Source: Synechococcaceae cyanobacterium (GTDB lineage Bacteria; Cyanobacteriota; Cyanobacteriia; PCC-6307; Cyanobiaceae). From it: a DNA stretch of 48,758 nt. How positions within the stretch are numbered: position 1 is the stretch's first letter; each line of letters starts with the position of its first letter. The position numbers and the translations under genes were made by a program. The notes below the pieces were generated by a model, which was not told where the DNA came from, made no database searches, and was given only the letters and a program-made list of their open reading frames with translations. This document shows positions 33,739 through 43,087 of this stretch, one piece after another. The stretch covers positions 1 through 48,758 of the forward strand of contig CANEWU010000004.1 in assembly GCA_947442825.1 (NCBI GenBank), in the 5' to 3' direction.

Positions 33739-34572
33739 TCAGATCAGGGGGCTCGTGAGCTCGCGCCGCATGCCGTACAGAAGGGCATGAAGACCTGGAT
33801 TCTGCATATGTCGCAGGATGCGGGCGGGATAGTCGAGTTTGCCGTTGTGCAGGTAGGCCAGGGTGGCGAGCGCTTTGGCGTCCCGCGGGGAGCGGCTGGC
33901 GTCCAACGTGCGGTGCAGCGGCAGACCCAGCTCGTGCCTGAGGCGTACGAATTTGCCCACCAGCACCGCCACATTGCCGTCGGGATCGAGGAGGCGATCG
34001 CGCGCGGCCATTTGCGCCTCGGGGGTGGCATCTGCCGTTAGCAGACCCTGCTTGACCATCTCCCCCAGGCTCAGCTGGGCCGGACCGTGGGTGCTGAACA
34101 ATCCCGAATGGGCGGCTAAAGGCACGCTCTCCCCCGGCTTGGCGTGCTGCATCTCATCGAAAAGCACGGCTGTCACGAGCATCGGGTTGATGCGATGGCG
34201 CGTTGATTCGCGCAGGATGACCGGCCTTAGCTCCTCGAGTCGCGCCAGGGTATGGGCCCGCAGCGGTTGGAACTGGTCGAGCCCCTCGCTGAACAGCTGG
34301 GCCAGCCGGGGTTGGGGGCCGTGCACCCCGAAGCGGCGATTGAGCTCCCGCAGCTCGGCGGCGCTGAAGTCTGTGGGGTCGGGCCGTAATCCCTCGCTCG
34401 GCGAGACGCTGGGATCGTTCCCCCGGGTGCCGATGCTCTCGAGCAGCCCCCGCTCCGTTAACAAAACCGGCGGAGGGGGCTGAACCGAAGCCGCTGCCGC
34501 CAGCAGGGCCAAACAAAGGCCGGAAGCCAATGTGAGGGTGCGTAGGGGGAAGCGCAGGGACAGGGGAGCCAC
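33739..34572 (-). CDS. Exported protein of unknown function, possibly lysozyme-like
   Basis: From GTG at 34570-34572 this is a 277-residue protein with a clear signal peptide (FPLRTLTLASGLCLALLAAAAS). The rest is helical and soluble. The stretch ILRESTRHRINPMLVTAVLFDEM vaguely recalls the catalytic helix region of lytic transglycosylases (helix, then an acidic residue). HGPAQLSLGEMVKQGLL and DPDGNVAVLVGKFVRLR also resemble substrate-helix parts of that fold. This resembles the DUF1402-type lysozyme-like group, but I cannot confirm it. Facing a peptidoglycan amidase gene is consistent with a wall role. Upstream 34573-34769 holds its promoter and that of pgi. Confidence 0.6.
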   Translation of the reverse strand: MAPLSLRFPLRTLTLASGLCLALLAAAASVQPPPPVLLTERGLLESIGTRGNDPSVSPSEGLRPDPTDFSAAELRELNRRFGVHGPQPRLAQLFSEGLDQFQPLRAHTLARLEELRPVILRESTRHRINPMLVTAVLFDEMQHAKPGESVPLAAHSGLFSTHGPAQLSLGEMVKQGLLTADATPEAQMAARDRLLDPDGNVAVLVGKFVRLRHELGLPLHRTLDASRSPRDAKALATLAYLHNGKLDYPARILRHMQNPGLHALLYGMRRELTSPLI

Positions 34573-34714
34573 GGTGCGCGGGACAGTAAGGAGGGGGGGG
34601 ACGGCAGGCCGAGAAGTGGCCTGATACGGAAGCCACCAAAACCTATCGTTCTTTTTGATTTCTTCCACAGCGGGGGCGCAGTGCGTCCGCTGGCCCACAC
34701 AAGACCGGCACGGC

Positions 34715-34744
34715 TTGCCGACCCCAGGCCTGTCTGGATACGGT
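34715..34744 (+). promoter_or_regulatory. pgi: Sigma-70-type promoter for pgi
   Basis: TTGCCG (34715-34720) and TACGGT (34739-34744) are separated by 18 bases; the -10 ends 25 bases before the pgi GTG. This is one of the better promoter matches in the window. Confidence 0.5.
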
Positions 34745-34769
34745 CTGGGGGCCCTGGAACGGCGCCGCC

Positions 34770-36374
34770 GTGGTCCTGCCCCCCCTCCCGCCGCTGGACG
34801 TCCGGGACCCCGCTGCACTCTGGCAGCGTTTCCGTTCCCTGCTGTGGCACGACGCCGATCTGGGGATCTGGCTCGACATCAGCCGCATGGCGGTGGCTCA
34901 GAGCGATCTCGACGAGTTGGCCCCGCGTTTTGCGCAGGCCTTCACAGCGATGGAGGCCCTGGAGGCCGGTGCGATCGCCAATCCGGATGAGCAACGGATG
35001 GTGGGGCACTACTGGTTGCGGGCCCCTGAACGCGCCCCCGATCCCGAAGCCGCCGCCCACATCGCGGCCGAGATTGATCGCCTCGAGGGCTTCGGCCATC
35101 AAGTGGCCAGCGGCGCCGTGACCGCCCCGGCCGGAGCCTTCACCGACGTGCTGTGGATCGGCATCGGCGGTTCGGGCCTCGGTCCCCTGTTGATCCTGCG
35201 GGCCCTGCAGCGCGAGGGGCTGGGCCTGCCCTTCCATTTTCTCGACAACGTCGATTCCCAGGGCATCAGCCGCACCCTTGCGTCCCTCGGCCAGCGCCTG
35301 CGCACCACCTTGGTGATCGTCGTCAGCAAGTCCGGTGGCACCCCCGAACCGCGGCTGGGCATGGAGCAGAGCCGGGCTCGCCTGGAGGCGGCTGGCGGCT
35401 CCTGGAGCCAGCAGGCCGTGGCGGTGACCATGCTCGGCAGCCAGCTCGACCAGCGGGCGGAGGCGGAACAGTGGCTGGCCCGCTTCGACATGTTCGACTG
35501 GGTGGGAGGACGCACCTCGATCACCAGCGCCGTGGGGCTGCTGCCGGCCGCCCTGATCGGCGCCGACCTGCGGGCCTTCCTGGCCGGTGCCGCCGCCATG
35601 GATAGCCTCACCCGCGTGCCGGAGCTGGTCGCCAACCCAGCGGCGCTGCTTGCCGCCGCCTGGTATGTGGCCGGTGAAGGCCGGGGTCGCCGCGACATGG
35701 TGGTGCTTCCCTACCGCGACCGGCTGGAGGTGTTCAGTCGCTACCTACAGCAGCTGGTGATGGAGAGCCTGGGCAAGCGGCTCGACCGCCAGGGCCAGGT
35801 GGTGCACCAGGGGCTGGCCGTCTACGGCAACAAGGGCTCCACCGATCAGCACGCCTATGTGCAGCAGCTGCGGGATGGCCTCGACAATTTCTTCGTGACC
35901 TTCCTGGAGGCCCTCGATGATGCCGCCGATGTGCCCACCCTGAACGGCGAGCAGCCCGCCGATTTTCTGGAAGGCTTCCTTCAGGGCACCCGTTCCGCCC
36001 TCAGCGAGGGGGGACGCCAGAGCCTCACCATCACCCTGTCTCGGTTCGATGAGCGCAGCCTCGGCTCCCTGATCGCCCTGTTCGAGCGGGCGGTGGGCCT
36101 CTACGCCGAACTGGTGGACATCAATGCCTACGACCAACCGGGGGTGGAGGCGGGCAAGAAGGCCGCCGCCGCGGTTCTGGATCTGCAGGGCAGGCTGGAG
36201 GCGGAACTGGCCGACGGCCGCGAGCGCTCCCTGGTGGAGCTCCAGGAGGCGTTGCAGATCCCCAGCCCAGAACCCCTGTATTGGGGGCTTCGCCACCTGT
36301 GCGCCAACCCCCGCGGCTACGTGGCGAGCGGCTCCTGGGGCGATCCCGACAGCCTGCGGGTGCGGCGGGGCTGA
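34770..36374 (+). CDS. pgi: Glucose-6-phosphate isomerase
   Basis: A 534-residue SIS-domain isomerase interconverting glucose 6-phosphate and fructose 6-phosphate, linking the Calvin cycle to glycogen and sugar synthesis. Motifs: IGIGGSGLGPLLILRAL near residue 128, VVSKSGGTPEPRLG near 185, VGGRTSITSAVGLLPAAL near 245 and VYGNKGSTDQHAYVQQLRDG near 350 with the catalytic His. The GTG at 34770 follows a good promoter and gives an N-terminus of about 10 residues before the first conserved block. It is convergent with leuS, 12 bases between stops. Confidence 0.96.
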   Translation: MVLPPLPPLDVRDPAALWQRFRSLLWHDADLGIWLDISRMAVAQSDLDELAPRFAQAFTAMEALEAGAIANPDEQRMVGHYWLRAPERAPDPEAAAHIAAEIDRLEGFGHQVASGAVTAPAGAFTDVLWIGIGGSGLGPLLILRALQREGLGLPFHFLDNVDSQGISRTLASLGQRLRTTLVIVVSKSGGTPEPRLGMEQSRARLEAAGGSWSQQAVAVTMLGSQLDQRAEAEQWLARFDMFDWVGGRTSITSAVGLLPAALIGADLRAFLAGAAAMDSLTRVPELVANPAALLAAAWYVAGEGRGRRDMVVLPYRDRLEVFSRYLQQLVMESLGKRLDRQGQVVHQGLAVYGNKGSTDQHAYVQQLRDGLDNFFVTFLEALDDAADVPTLNGEQPADFLEGFLQGTRSALSEGGRQSLTITLSRFDERSLGSLIALFERAVGLYAELVDINAYDQPGVEAGKKAAAAVLDLQGRLEAELADGRERSLVELQEALQIPSPEPLYWGLRHLCANPRGYVASGSWGDPDSLRVRRG

Positions 36375-36386
36375 CCCTGCCGGCGC

Positions 36387-39017
36387 TCAGGGCACCAGAT
36401 TCACCAGTTTGCCGGGCACCACGATCACGCGGCGGGGGGGGCGCCCTTCCAGCCAGCGCTCGGCCACCTCACTGGCCAGGGCCAGCTGCTCGAGGGTGGC
36501 GGCATCCGCATCGGCGGGCACCTCAAGGCTGCCGCGCACCTTCCCCTTCACCTGGATCACCAGCGGAATCGTGGAGCGCCGCAGGGCGTTCCCATCCACC
36601 TGGGGCCAGGATTGGCTATGGATGCTGCCGGAGCCGTCGTCGCTGTCGGGGTTGGCGCCGAGACGGTGCCACAGCTCCTCCGCCAGGTGCGGTGCGAAGG
36701 GGGCCAGCAGCACCAGCAGGGTGCGCAGCGCCTCCCGCGCCACGGGCTCGCTGACGGCCTCCAGGTGGGCGGCCATGGCGTTGGCGAGCTTCATCAGCTC
36801 CGAGACCGCCGTATTGCACTGCAGCGTTCCCACCAGGTCAGCGGTCACTTCCGCAATGGCGGTGTGGACGGCACGACGCAGGGCCCGCTCGTCGTCGCTG
36901 AGCTCCGCAGCCAGCAGCTCAGCCGCCGCTGCCTCACCACCGGCCAGGCTCAGGCCCCGCTGCTGGGCCCCCTCCACCAGCCGCCAGATTCGCTGCAGAA
37001 AGCGGTACTGGCCCTCCACATCGGCGTCGTCCCATTCCAGATCCTTTTCAGGTGGCGCCTTGAACAGGATGAACATGCGGGCCGTATCGGCGCCATAGCG
37101 CTCGATCACCGCAGCTGGATCGACTCCGTTGTACTTCGACTTCGACATCTTGTCGTAGCTGATCTCCAGCGGCTGGCCATCCACCGGATCGCGGGGATTG
37201 GTGGGATCGGCCACATCGGCGGGGGCCACATAGCGGCCGCTTTGGGGGTTGCGATAGGTGATCCCCTGCACCATCCCCTGGGTGAGCAGCCGGGCAAAGG
37301 GCTCATCGAAGCCCAGCAGGCCGCGGTCCCGCAGCACGCGGGTGAAGAAGCGGGAATACAGAAGATGGAGGATGGCGTGCTCGATGCCGCCCACGTACTG
37401 ATCCACCGGTAGCCAGCGGTCCACCGCGGCGCGCTCGAAGGGCTCCGCGGTGTTGCCGGGATCCGCGTAGCGCAGGTAGTACCAGCTGGAGCACATGAAG
37501 GTGTCCATGGTGTCGGTCTCCCGCCGGGCCGGGGCGCCACAGCAGGGGCAGGGCACCTTCACCCACTCCTCGAGCTTCGCCAGGGGCGAGCCCCCGCGGC
37601 CCTCCAGGCGCACACCGGTAGGAAGTTCCACCGGCAGCTGTTCCTCCGGTACCGGCACCACCCCGCAGCTCTCGCAGTGAATCACCGGGATCGGACAACC
37701 CCAATAGCGCTGGCGGGAGATCAGCCAATCCCGCAGCCGGTATTGCACCCGTTCCGTGCCCCATCCCGCCGCCGCCGCATCGGCAACGATGCGGGCCTTG
37801 GCCTCGCTCGAGCGCAGACCGTTGTAAGGCCCGGAGTGGATCAGCACGCCAGGCTCCACCCAGGCGCTCGCTTCGAAGGCGTGCTCGTCGCTCCCCTCCG
37901 GCACGATCACCTGGCGCACCGGCAGCTCGTATTGGCGGGCGAAGAGAAAGTCGCGCTGGTCGTGGGCGGGCACCCCCATCACCACGCCGGTGCCGTAGTC
38001 GGCGAGCACGTAATCGGCGATCCAGAGGGGGATGGCTTCGCCGGTGGCGGGATTGCGGACGTGGGAGCCCAGGGGGACGCCCCGCTTGGGCCGGTCCTCG
38101 GCGGTGCGCTCCTGCTCGCTCTGGCGGCCCACCAGATCGATGAACGCCGTTACCGCATCGGCCTGGGTGGTGTGGGTCAGGGAGGGCACCAGCGGGTGCT
38201 CCGGGGCCAACACCACATAGCTGGCGCCGTAAATCGTTTCCGGCCGGGTGGTGAAGACGGTGAGCTGTTCGCCGCTGGCCTCGCCCTCCGGGCCGAGGAG
38301 GGGGAAGCGGAGCTCGGCGCCGCTGGAGCGGCCGATCCAGTTGGCCTGCATCGTGCGCACCCGTTCCGGCCAGCCCTCCAGCTTCGGCAGGTCGTCGAGC
38401 AGCTCACCGGCGTAGGCGGTGATGCGCAGGAACCATTGCCGCAGCCTCCGCTTTTCCACCAGCGCCCCGGAGCGCCAGGAGCGGCCATCCGCATCCACCT
38501 GCTCGTTGGCGAGCACCGTTTGGTCGACGGGGTCCCAGTTCACCAGGGCCTCCTGGCGGTAGGCCAGGCCGGCATCGAGGAACTGCAGGAACAGCCACTG
38601 GGTCCAGCGGTAGTAGCTCGGATGGCAGGTGGCCACCTCCCGCTGCCAGTCGATCGAGAGGCCAAGGCGCTGCAGCTGACCGCGCATCTGGGCGATGTTG
38701 CGGTCGGTCCACTCGGCCGGATCACTGCCGCGCTCGATGGCCGCGTTCTCCGCCGGCAGCCCGAAGCCGTCCCAGCCCATCGGATGGAGTACGGCGTGGC
38801 CGCGCAGGCGCTGCAGGCGAGCGATCACATCGGTGATCACATAGTTGCGCACATGGCCCATGTGCAGGCTCCCCGAGGGATAGGGGAACATCGAGAGGGC
38901 GTAGTAGGGGGGGCGACCGTCGTCGGCCGCGGGGGTGGCATCCAGGTTCTGGTCCCGCCATCGCCGCTGCCAGCGGGCTTCGATCGCGGCGGGCTCGTAG
39001 CGGGAGGATTCGCTCAC
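36387..39017 (-). CDS. leuS: Leucyl-tRNA synthetase
   Basis: An 876-residue class I synthetase. HIGH motif as HMGH in [19 protein letters not shown] near residue 50, an editing (CP1) domain from about 225 to 420 with its TxxRPET-type [14 protein letters not shown], a zinc-knuckle-like [20 protein letters not shown] near 500, KMSKS in [10 protein letters not shown] near 625, and an anticodon-binding C-terminus. Length is standard. GTG at 39015-39017 (MSESSRYEP) is the start. No T-box leader is seen. A possible -10 (TATGTC, minus strand 39061-39056) lies about 40 bases upstream. Confidence 0.97.
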   Translation of the reverse strand: MSESSRYEPAAIEARWQRRWRDQNLDATPAADDGRPPYYALSMFPYPSGSLHMGHVRNYVITDVIARLQRLRGHAVLHPMGWDGFGLPAENAAIERGSDPAEWTDRNIAQMRGQLQRLGLSIDWQREVATCHPSYYRWTQWLFLQFLDAGLAYRQEALVNWDPVDQTVLANEQVDADGRSWRSGALVEKRRLRQWFLRITAYAGELLDDLPKLEGWPERVRTMQANWIGRSSGAELRFPLLGPEGEASGEQLTVFTTRPETIYGASYVVLAPEHPLVPSLTHTTQADAVTAFIDLVGRQSEQERTAEDRPKRGVPLGSHVRNPATGEAIPLWIADYVLADYGTGVVMGVPAHDQRDFLFARQYELPVRQVIVPEGSDEHAFEASAWVEPGVLIHSGPYNGLRSSEAKARIVADAAAAGWGTERVQYRLRDWLISRQRYWGCPIPVIHCESCGVVPVPEEQLPVELPTGVRLEGRGGSPLAKLEEWVKVPCPCCGAPARRETDTMDTFMCSSWYYLRYADPGNTAEPFERAAVDRWLPVDQYVGGIEHAILHLLYSRFFTRVLRDRGLLGFDEPFARLLTQGMVQGITYRNPQSGRYVAPADVADPTNPRDPVDGQPLEISYDKMSKSKYNGVDPAAVIERYGADTARMFILFKAPPEKDLEWDDADVEGQYRFLQRIWRLVEGAQQRGLSLAGGEAAAAELLAAELSDDERALRRAVHTAIAEVTADLVGTLQCNTAVSELMKLANAMAAHLEAVSEPVAREALRTLLVLLAPFAPHLAEELWHRLGANPDSDDGSGSIHSQSWPQVDGNALRRSTIPLVIQVKGKVRGSLEVPADADAATLEQLALASEVAERWLEGRPPRRVIVVPGKLVNLVP

Positions 39018-39101
39018 GGGGGGTCGCTCACTGCCGCGGGGCCTGGGGCGATGGTGACATAGCGCCCCCTGACGGATCCGCGCACGGCGGACGACGGTGC
39101 G

Positions 39102-39341
39102 TCAGAGGAGGGCGCGCAGCACAGCGATCGCATCGCGGTTGATCAACACCAAGGGAAGGCTGGTGTCCTGGCGCAGGGCGAGAAATTGGTTGTCCTGCCA
39201 CTTGATCGTCCCCTCCAGCTCGTGGCCGCCCACCATGAGGATGCTGACGATGGTGCGGTTTCTGATCAGTTCCCGCACGTGGCGGACACTGGGCAGGCTG
39301 GTGTCGAGTCGAGGGCCGCGGCGCTCGAAGTAGCTCTGCAT
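39102..39341 (-). CDS. hfq: RNA-binding protein Hfq (cyanobacterial type)
   Basis: A 79-residue Sm-fold protein. LPSVRHVRELIRNRTIVSI and LEGTIKWQDNQFLAL match the divergent cyanobacterial Hfq pattern (LPSxRQxxxLI, GTIxWQD). The RNA-binding KH motif of enteric Hfq is absent, as is usual in cyanobacteria. There Hfq is linked to motility through pilus base proteins rather than to classical small-RNA pairing (family knowledge). The start is ATG at 39339-39341. It is divergent from dapF with only 30 bases between starts, so the promoters overlap the neighbouring gene. Confidence 0.9.
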   Translation of the reverse strand: MQSYFERRGPRLDTSLPSVRHVRELIRNRTIVSILMVGGHELEGTIKWQDNQFLALRQDTSLPLVLINRDAIAVLRALL

Positions 39342-39371
39342 AGGATCAGGCGGACACGCCAGGTTAGATCG

Positions 39372-40580
39372 GTGCTCCCTTTCAGCAAATATCAGGGTCT
39401 GGGCAATGACTTCCTGATCCTCGACGGCCGCGCTGAAGCCGATGGCGAGGCCTGTCTGGGGCTCACCCCCGCGGCGGTCGTCCAGCTCTGCGATCGGCGC
39501 TTCGGGGTGGGCGGCGATGGGGTGATCGTGGCGCTACCACCGCAGCAGGGTGGCGAGCTGCGCATGCGTATCTTCAACGCCGACGGCAGCGAACCGGAGA
39601 TGTGCGGCAACGGCATCCGCGCCCTGGCCCGCTTCCTGGCCGACAGCGATGGCGACCTGCCCGGCCGCACCTGGCAGGTGGAGACCCTGGCCGGGCGGAT
39701 CGTGCCGCAGCTGATGGAGGACGGCCGCATCCGGGTGGACATGGGGGCGCCGTTCCTCGACCCCGCCCAGGTGCCCACCACCCTCCCCCTGGGCCCCTGC
39801 GGCCTGCCCCAGGGGGAGCTGGAGGTGGCAGGCGAGCGGTTGGCAGGAGCGGCGGCCGGCATGGGCAATCCCCATGTGGTGATCCCCGTGGCGGATCTGG
39901 CGGCGGTGGATCTGGAGCGTCTGGGGCCCGCCCTGGAGCATCACCCCGCCTTCCCCGCGCGAACGAACGTCCATTTCGTGCAGGTCCTCGCCCCCAACCA
40001 CCTGGCGATGCGGGTGTGGGAGCGGGGGGCGGGCCCCACCTTGGCCTGCGGCACCGGTGCCTGCGCCACATTGGTGGCCTGCCATCTACTCGGGCTGTGC
40101 GAGAACCAGGCGCGGGTGGATCTTCCCGGTGGTCCTCTGCAGATCAGCTGGGAGGGTGCCGGCCAATCGGTGCTGATGACGGGTCCGGCCGAGCCGGTGT
40201 ACGACGCGGTGGTGGCCCCCTCGCTGTTGGAGGGGCTCCTGGTGGAGATGCCGCAGGGCGACGTCATGGTGGACGGGGAGGTCCACGATGACGGGGAGGT
40301 CCACGATGACGGGGAGGTCAACGACGACGGGGAGGTCGCCGAAGTCCGCGAGGTTGGCGTGTCTGGCGCGTTGAGCAGCTCGATCGATTGCGCTACGGCC
40401 TGCGTGGAGGGCTGCCGCCAACCCGATGCCTGCCCGAGCGCCGAGGCCCGTGCCAGGGTGGAAGCCCTGCTCGGCAGCCGATCCCTCGACGAACTGGTGG
40501 AGATCGCCACCAGCACCGCCGAATCGCGCGGCCGCGAGCGCATCCTGCGCGATCTGGGGACCCTGCCGAACGGGAGCTGA
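39372..40580 (+). CDS. dapF: Diaminopimelate epimerase with unusual repeat-linked C-terminal extension
   Basis: The first 290 or so residues are a complete DapF, converting LL- to meso-diaminopimelate for lysine and peptidoglycan. FSKYQGLGNDFLILDGRA opens the fold. The two catalytic Cys are in MCGNGIRALARF (near 78) and ACGTGACATLVA (near 222). Normal DapF ends around MTGPAEPVYDAVV. Here the frame continues another 110 residues: an acidic repeat (301-323, DGEVHD units), then a tail with C340-x3-C344-x3-C348-x5-C354 (DCATACVEGCRQPDACPS) and a helix ending in NGS. GTG at 39372. The cysteine desulfurase gene starts one base after its stop. The tail could instead be a separate small protein with an internal start. 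Confidence 0.9.
   Translation: MLPFSKYQGLGNDFLILDGRAEADGEACLGLTPAAVVQLCDRRFGVGGDGVIVALPPQQGGELRMRIFNADGSEPEMCGNGIRALARFLADSDGDLPGRTWQVETLAGRIVPQLMEDGRIRVDMGAPFLDPAQVPTTLPLGPCGLPQGELEVAGERLAGAAAGMGNPHVVIPVADLAAVDLERLGPALEHHPAFPARTNVHFVQVLAPNHLAMRVWERGAGPTLACGTGACATLVACHLLGLCENQARVDLPGGPLQISWEGAGQSVLMTGPAEPVYDAVVAPSLLEGLLVEMPQGDVMVDGEVHDDGEVHDDGEVNDDGEVAEVREVGVSGALSSSIDCATACVEGCRQPDACPSAEARARVEALLGSRSLDELVEIATSTAESRGRERILRDLGTLPNGS
40272..40340 (+). repeat. 18-base tandem repeat inside dapF
   Basis: Three full 18-base units (GACGGGGAGGTCCACGAT and two near copies at 40290 and 40308) plus a 15-base partial fourth. The length is a multiple of three, so gain or loss of units keeps the frame. They encode an acidic DGEVxD linker between the epimerase and the Cys-containing tail. 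Confidence 0.9.
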
Positions 40581-40581
40581 G

Positions 40582-41775
40582 ATGGCGATCTATCTGGACG
40601 CCTGTGCCACCACGCCGCCCGCCGCCGAGGTGCTGGCGGCCATGGCCGCCGCCAACGATGAGGCCTGGGCCAATCCCTCCAGCACCCATGGCTTCGGCCT
40701 GGCGGCGGCCGAGCGTCTGGAGCGCAGCCGGCTGACCATTGCTCGGGTGCTGGGGGCGGAGAGCACCGAGGTGCTGCTGGTCTCGGGCGGCAGCGAAGCG
40801 ATCCACACCGCCCTGCTCGGGGTGGCCGGCGGCCTGGAGCCCGGGCGTTTGCTGATCTCGGCGGTCGAGCACCCGGCCACCGTGGCCGCCGCCGAGATGC
40901 TGCGCCAACGCGGCTGGGAGGTGCGCAAGCTCCCGGTTGACCGCCAGGGGGTGATCGATCTCGACAGCCTCAAGCGCCTACTGGAGCCCCCCACCCGGCT
41001 GATGTCCCTGATCTGGGGGCAGAGCGAGGTGGGCACGATCCAGCCGGTGGAAGCGATCGGCGCCCTCTGCCGCGAGGCCGGCGTGCTGCTCCACGTGGAT
41101 GCGGTGCAGGTGGCCGGCCATCTGCCGGTGGATTTCGCCACCCTGCCGGTGGATCTGCTCAGCTGCGCCTCCCACAAGCTGCAGGGCCCGCGGGGCATCG
41201 GTGCGCTGTTGGTGCGCTCCGGCCTGCGGCTCACCCCGCTGATCGGTGGGGGCGGCCAGGAGGCGGGACGGCGGGGCGGCACGGAGGCGGTGGCCCTGGC
41301 CGCCGGCTTCGCCCGTGCCATCGAGCTCGCCGACGATCGCCTGCGGCTGCACGGCGGCATCGATCCGATCGGCGAACTGCGCGACTCCCTGCTGAACCAG
41401 CTGCTCGCCCTGCCCGGTGTACGCCTCAGTGGCCCCGATCCCGCCCCGCCGGGGGCCCGCCTGCCCCATCACATCAGCCTGCTGATGGCCACCCCCAGCG
41501 GCCGCCCCCTCTCCGGCCGCCGCCTGGTGCAGACCATGTGGCAACAGCGCTACGCCGTGAGCAGCGGCTCGGCCTGCAGCAGCGGCCGCGGCGCCAACCC
41601 CTATGGCCTGGCCCCCAGTCCGATCCTGCTGGCGATGGGCTACGACGAGCACGAGGCGGCCACCGGCCTGCGCCTCAGCCTGGGCCACTGGCTCTCCGCC
41701 GCGGAGTTGGAGGGGGTGCCGCCGGCCCTTGAGCGGGCTCGCCAGCGGGTAATGGCCGGCGAGCCCGTCGGCTGA
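40582..41775 (+). CDS. Cysteine desulfurase (NifS/IscS-like)
   Basis: A 397-residue PLP enzyme that takes sulfur from cysteine to a persulfide. IYLDACATTPPAAEVL at the start (YLDNAATTP in most relatives), PLP-His region SAVEHPATVAA, PLP-lysine in SCASHKLQGPRGIGALL near 205, and the catalytic Cys in VSSGSACSSGRGANPYG near 335 on the extended loop of the NifS/IscS class. It supplies sulfur for Fe-S clusters or tRNA thiolation. No scaffold gene is adjacent. The ATG at 40582 is one base after dapF, so the two are cotranscribed. The Cys-rich dapF tail just before it may be relevant (inference). Confidence 0.92.
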   Translation: MAIYLDACATTPPAAEVLAAMAAANDEAWANPSSTHGFGLAAAERLERSRLTIARVLGAESTEVLLVSGGSEAIHTALLGVAGGLEPGRLLISAVEHPATVAAAEMLRQRGWEVRKLPVDRQGVIDLDSLKRLLEPPTRLMSLIWGQSEVGTIQPVEAIGALCREAGVLLHVDAVQVAGHLPVDFATLPVDLLSCASHKLQGPRGIGALLVRSGLRLTPLIGGGGQEAGRRGGTEAVALAAGFARAIELADDRLRLHGGIDPIGELRDSLLNQLLALPGVRLSGPDPAPPGARLPHHISLLMATPSGRPLSGRRLVQTMWQQRYAVSSGSACSSGRGANPYGLAPSPILLAMGYDEHEAATGLRLSLGHWLSAAELEGVPPALERARQRVMAGEPVG

Positions 41776-41831
41776 GGCCCCCGCGCCGAGAAGGCGTGGG
41801 TAAGGTCGCTCCTCTGTCCCTTGTGAGGGCC

Positions 41832-42509
41832 ATGCTGCCGGCCGATCTCCGCACCGCCGAGGCCCAGCTCCTTGGTGGCCTCCAGGCCGCCCTCGCCGCC
41901 GAGCCCGCCGGTTGCTGGACGGTTGAGTTGCGCTTCGTGGGCCTGCGGGTGCTGCCGGTGGCCCTGCGACTCGCGGCATCTCTCACCGCCGAACGGGAAA
42001 CCTCCCTACTGCTGCCCGACGCCGGGGCCGCCGCCCTGGCCCGTCGGGATGCCCCCGATCTGGCGGCCTCCATCTCCAGCTTCTCCGACCACCTGCGGCG
42101 CCAGGGTGAGGCGGGCAGCGAGGGCCTGTTGCTGCTCGTGGCCCCCAGCCAGGCGGAGTACGAAACGGTGGAATCGCTCTGTGGGCTCCATCGGGGCCCT
42201 TTGGTGCTTCTCAACCCCGCCCTGGAGGATGCGGCGGTGGGCATCGGCAGTGTTGCCCGCCAGCGTCGCCGAGGCTTTCTTTCCCTCTGGCAGGCCGCCT
42301 ACGCCCTGCTGCCCCAGAACGGCAGCGCCCTGCGCCGCGCTTTTCCAGGGCCGTGGGAGCTCTATCGCCTCGATGCCGATGGCTTCCGGGCTGTCGCCGA
42401 GTTTGAGCAGAAACCTGATGGGGAGCAGCAGGGCGAAGCCCTCGGCGAGGGGGGAGCCGCCGCTGGTCTGCGGTCCCTCGGCCAGCTGATCGAGGGGCTG
42501 CAGCGCTGA
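41832..42509 (+). CDS. DUF1995 family protein (LPA3-like)
   Basis: A 225-residue soluble protein. MLPADLRTAEAQLLGGLQAA, RFVGLRVLPVALRLA, LLLVAPSQAEYETVESL and a WELYRLDADGFRAVAEF end match the DUF1995 family of cyanobacteria and chloroplasts. The plant member LPA3 is linked to photosystem II assembly, but a role here is only inferred. ATG at 41832 fits the family start; a GTG nine bases earlier is possible. TAAGGT at 41801-41806 could be its -10. The last 35 residues are Gln/Glu/Gly-rich and variable. Confidence 0.8.
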   Translation: MLPADLRTAEAQLLGGLQAALAAEPAGCWTVELRFVGLRVLPVALRLAASLTAERETSLLLPDAGAAALARRDAPDLAASISSFSDHLRRQGEAGSEGLLLLVAPSQAEYETVESLCGLHRGPLVLLNPALEDAAVGIGSVARQRRRGFLSLWQAAYALLPQNGSALRRAFPGPWELYRLDADGFRAVAEFEQKPDGEQQGEALGEGGAAAGLRSLGQLIEGLQR

Positions 42510-42538
42510 GACGGCTGGTCGAGCCGGCACGGTCTGCG

Positions 42539-42544
42539 TACACT
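42539..42544 (+). promoter_or_regulatory. Candidate -10 element for the DUF4330 gene
   Basis: TACACT followed by TCGG lies 20 bases before the ATG at 42565, the same form and spacing as the elements before the cyclophilin and flavin reductase genes. No -35 box is evident. Confidence 0.4.
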
Positions 42545-42564
42545 TCGGCGACTTCCGGTTCCCC

Positions 42565-43086
42565 ATGGCCAGCGAAACCCCCTCCCGCTCCTGGACCCTG
42601 GTGGACCTGGGAGCCGGCGCCGCCGTTCTGCTCGCCCTTGTGGGCGTGATCTGGAGCCCCAAGCTCAGCAATGCGGTCGCCCGCGCCACCGGCGACGTCC
42701 AGACCCTCACCGTGACCGTGGACGTGCGTGGCGAACCCGTGGCCGATCCGGCGGCGATGCTGGCGAGCGCTGAGAAGGACGGCAAGGTGAAGTTCGTGAT
42801 CCGCAACCAGCCCCACGGCTCGGTGCGGATCGATCGAATCATCCCGCTGCAGCGCCGCCTGTCGATCCTCACCCCCGATGGGCGGGTGGTCAGCGCGCCG
42901 GATCCCAACCAGAAGACCTTCGGCACCTTCGACGGCCGCTACGTGCTCACCGGTGAGGGCCGCCGGGCCGAGGGGGGCGTGGTGCTCGGCAACGCCACCC
43001 TCAAGATCGGGGCGCCGGTGGAGCTGGAGGGCAGCAACTATCGCTTCAACGGAACCGTCACCGATCTGCGCCTGGGAGCGTCCTGA
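42565..43086 (+). CDS. DUF4330 membrane-anchored protein
   Basis: A 173-residue protein with one N-terminal membrane helix (about 13-30, LVDLGAGAAVLLALVGVIWS) and a beta-rich domain: VQTLTVTVDVRGEP, a VIRNQPHGSVRIDRII motif and VTDLRLGAS at the end. This is the DUF4330 pattern common in cyanobacteria. Function unknown. The bulk should face the periplasm or lumen. It ends one base before the start of dacB (TGAGATG), so the two are cotranscribed, hinting at an envelope role. Confidence 0.8.
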   Translation: MASETPSRSWTLVDLGAGAAVLLALVGVIWSPKLSNAVARATGDVQTLTVTVDVRGEPVADPAAMLASAEKDGKVKFVIRNQPHGSVRIDRIIPLQRRLSILTPDGRVVSAPDPNQKTFGTFDGRYVLTGEGRRAEGGVVLGNATLKIGAPVELEGSNYRFNGTVTDLRLGAS

Positions 43087-43087
43087 G

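Noticed and set aside
39018-39101. T-box leader before leuS
   Set aside because: The gap is 84 bases with no T-box consensus or terminator-antiterminator structure.
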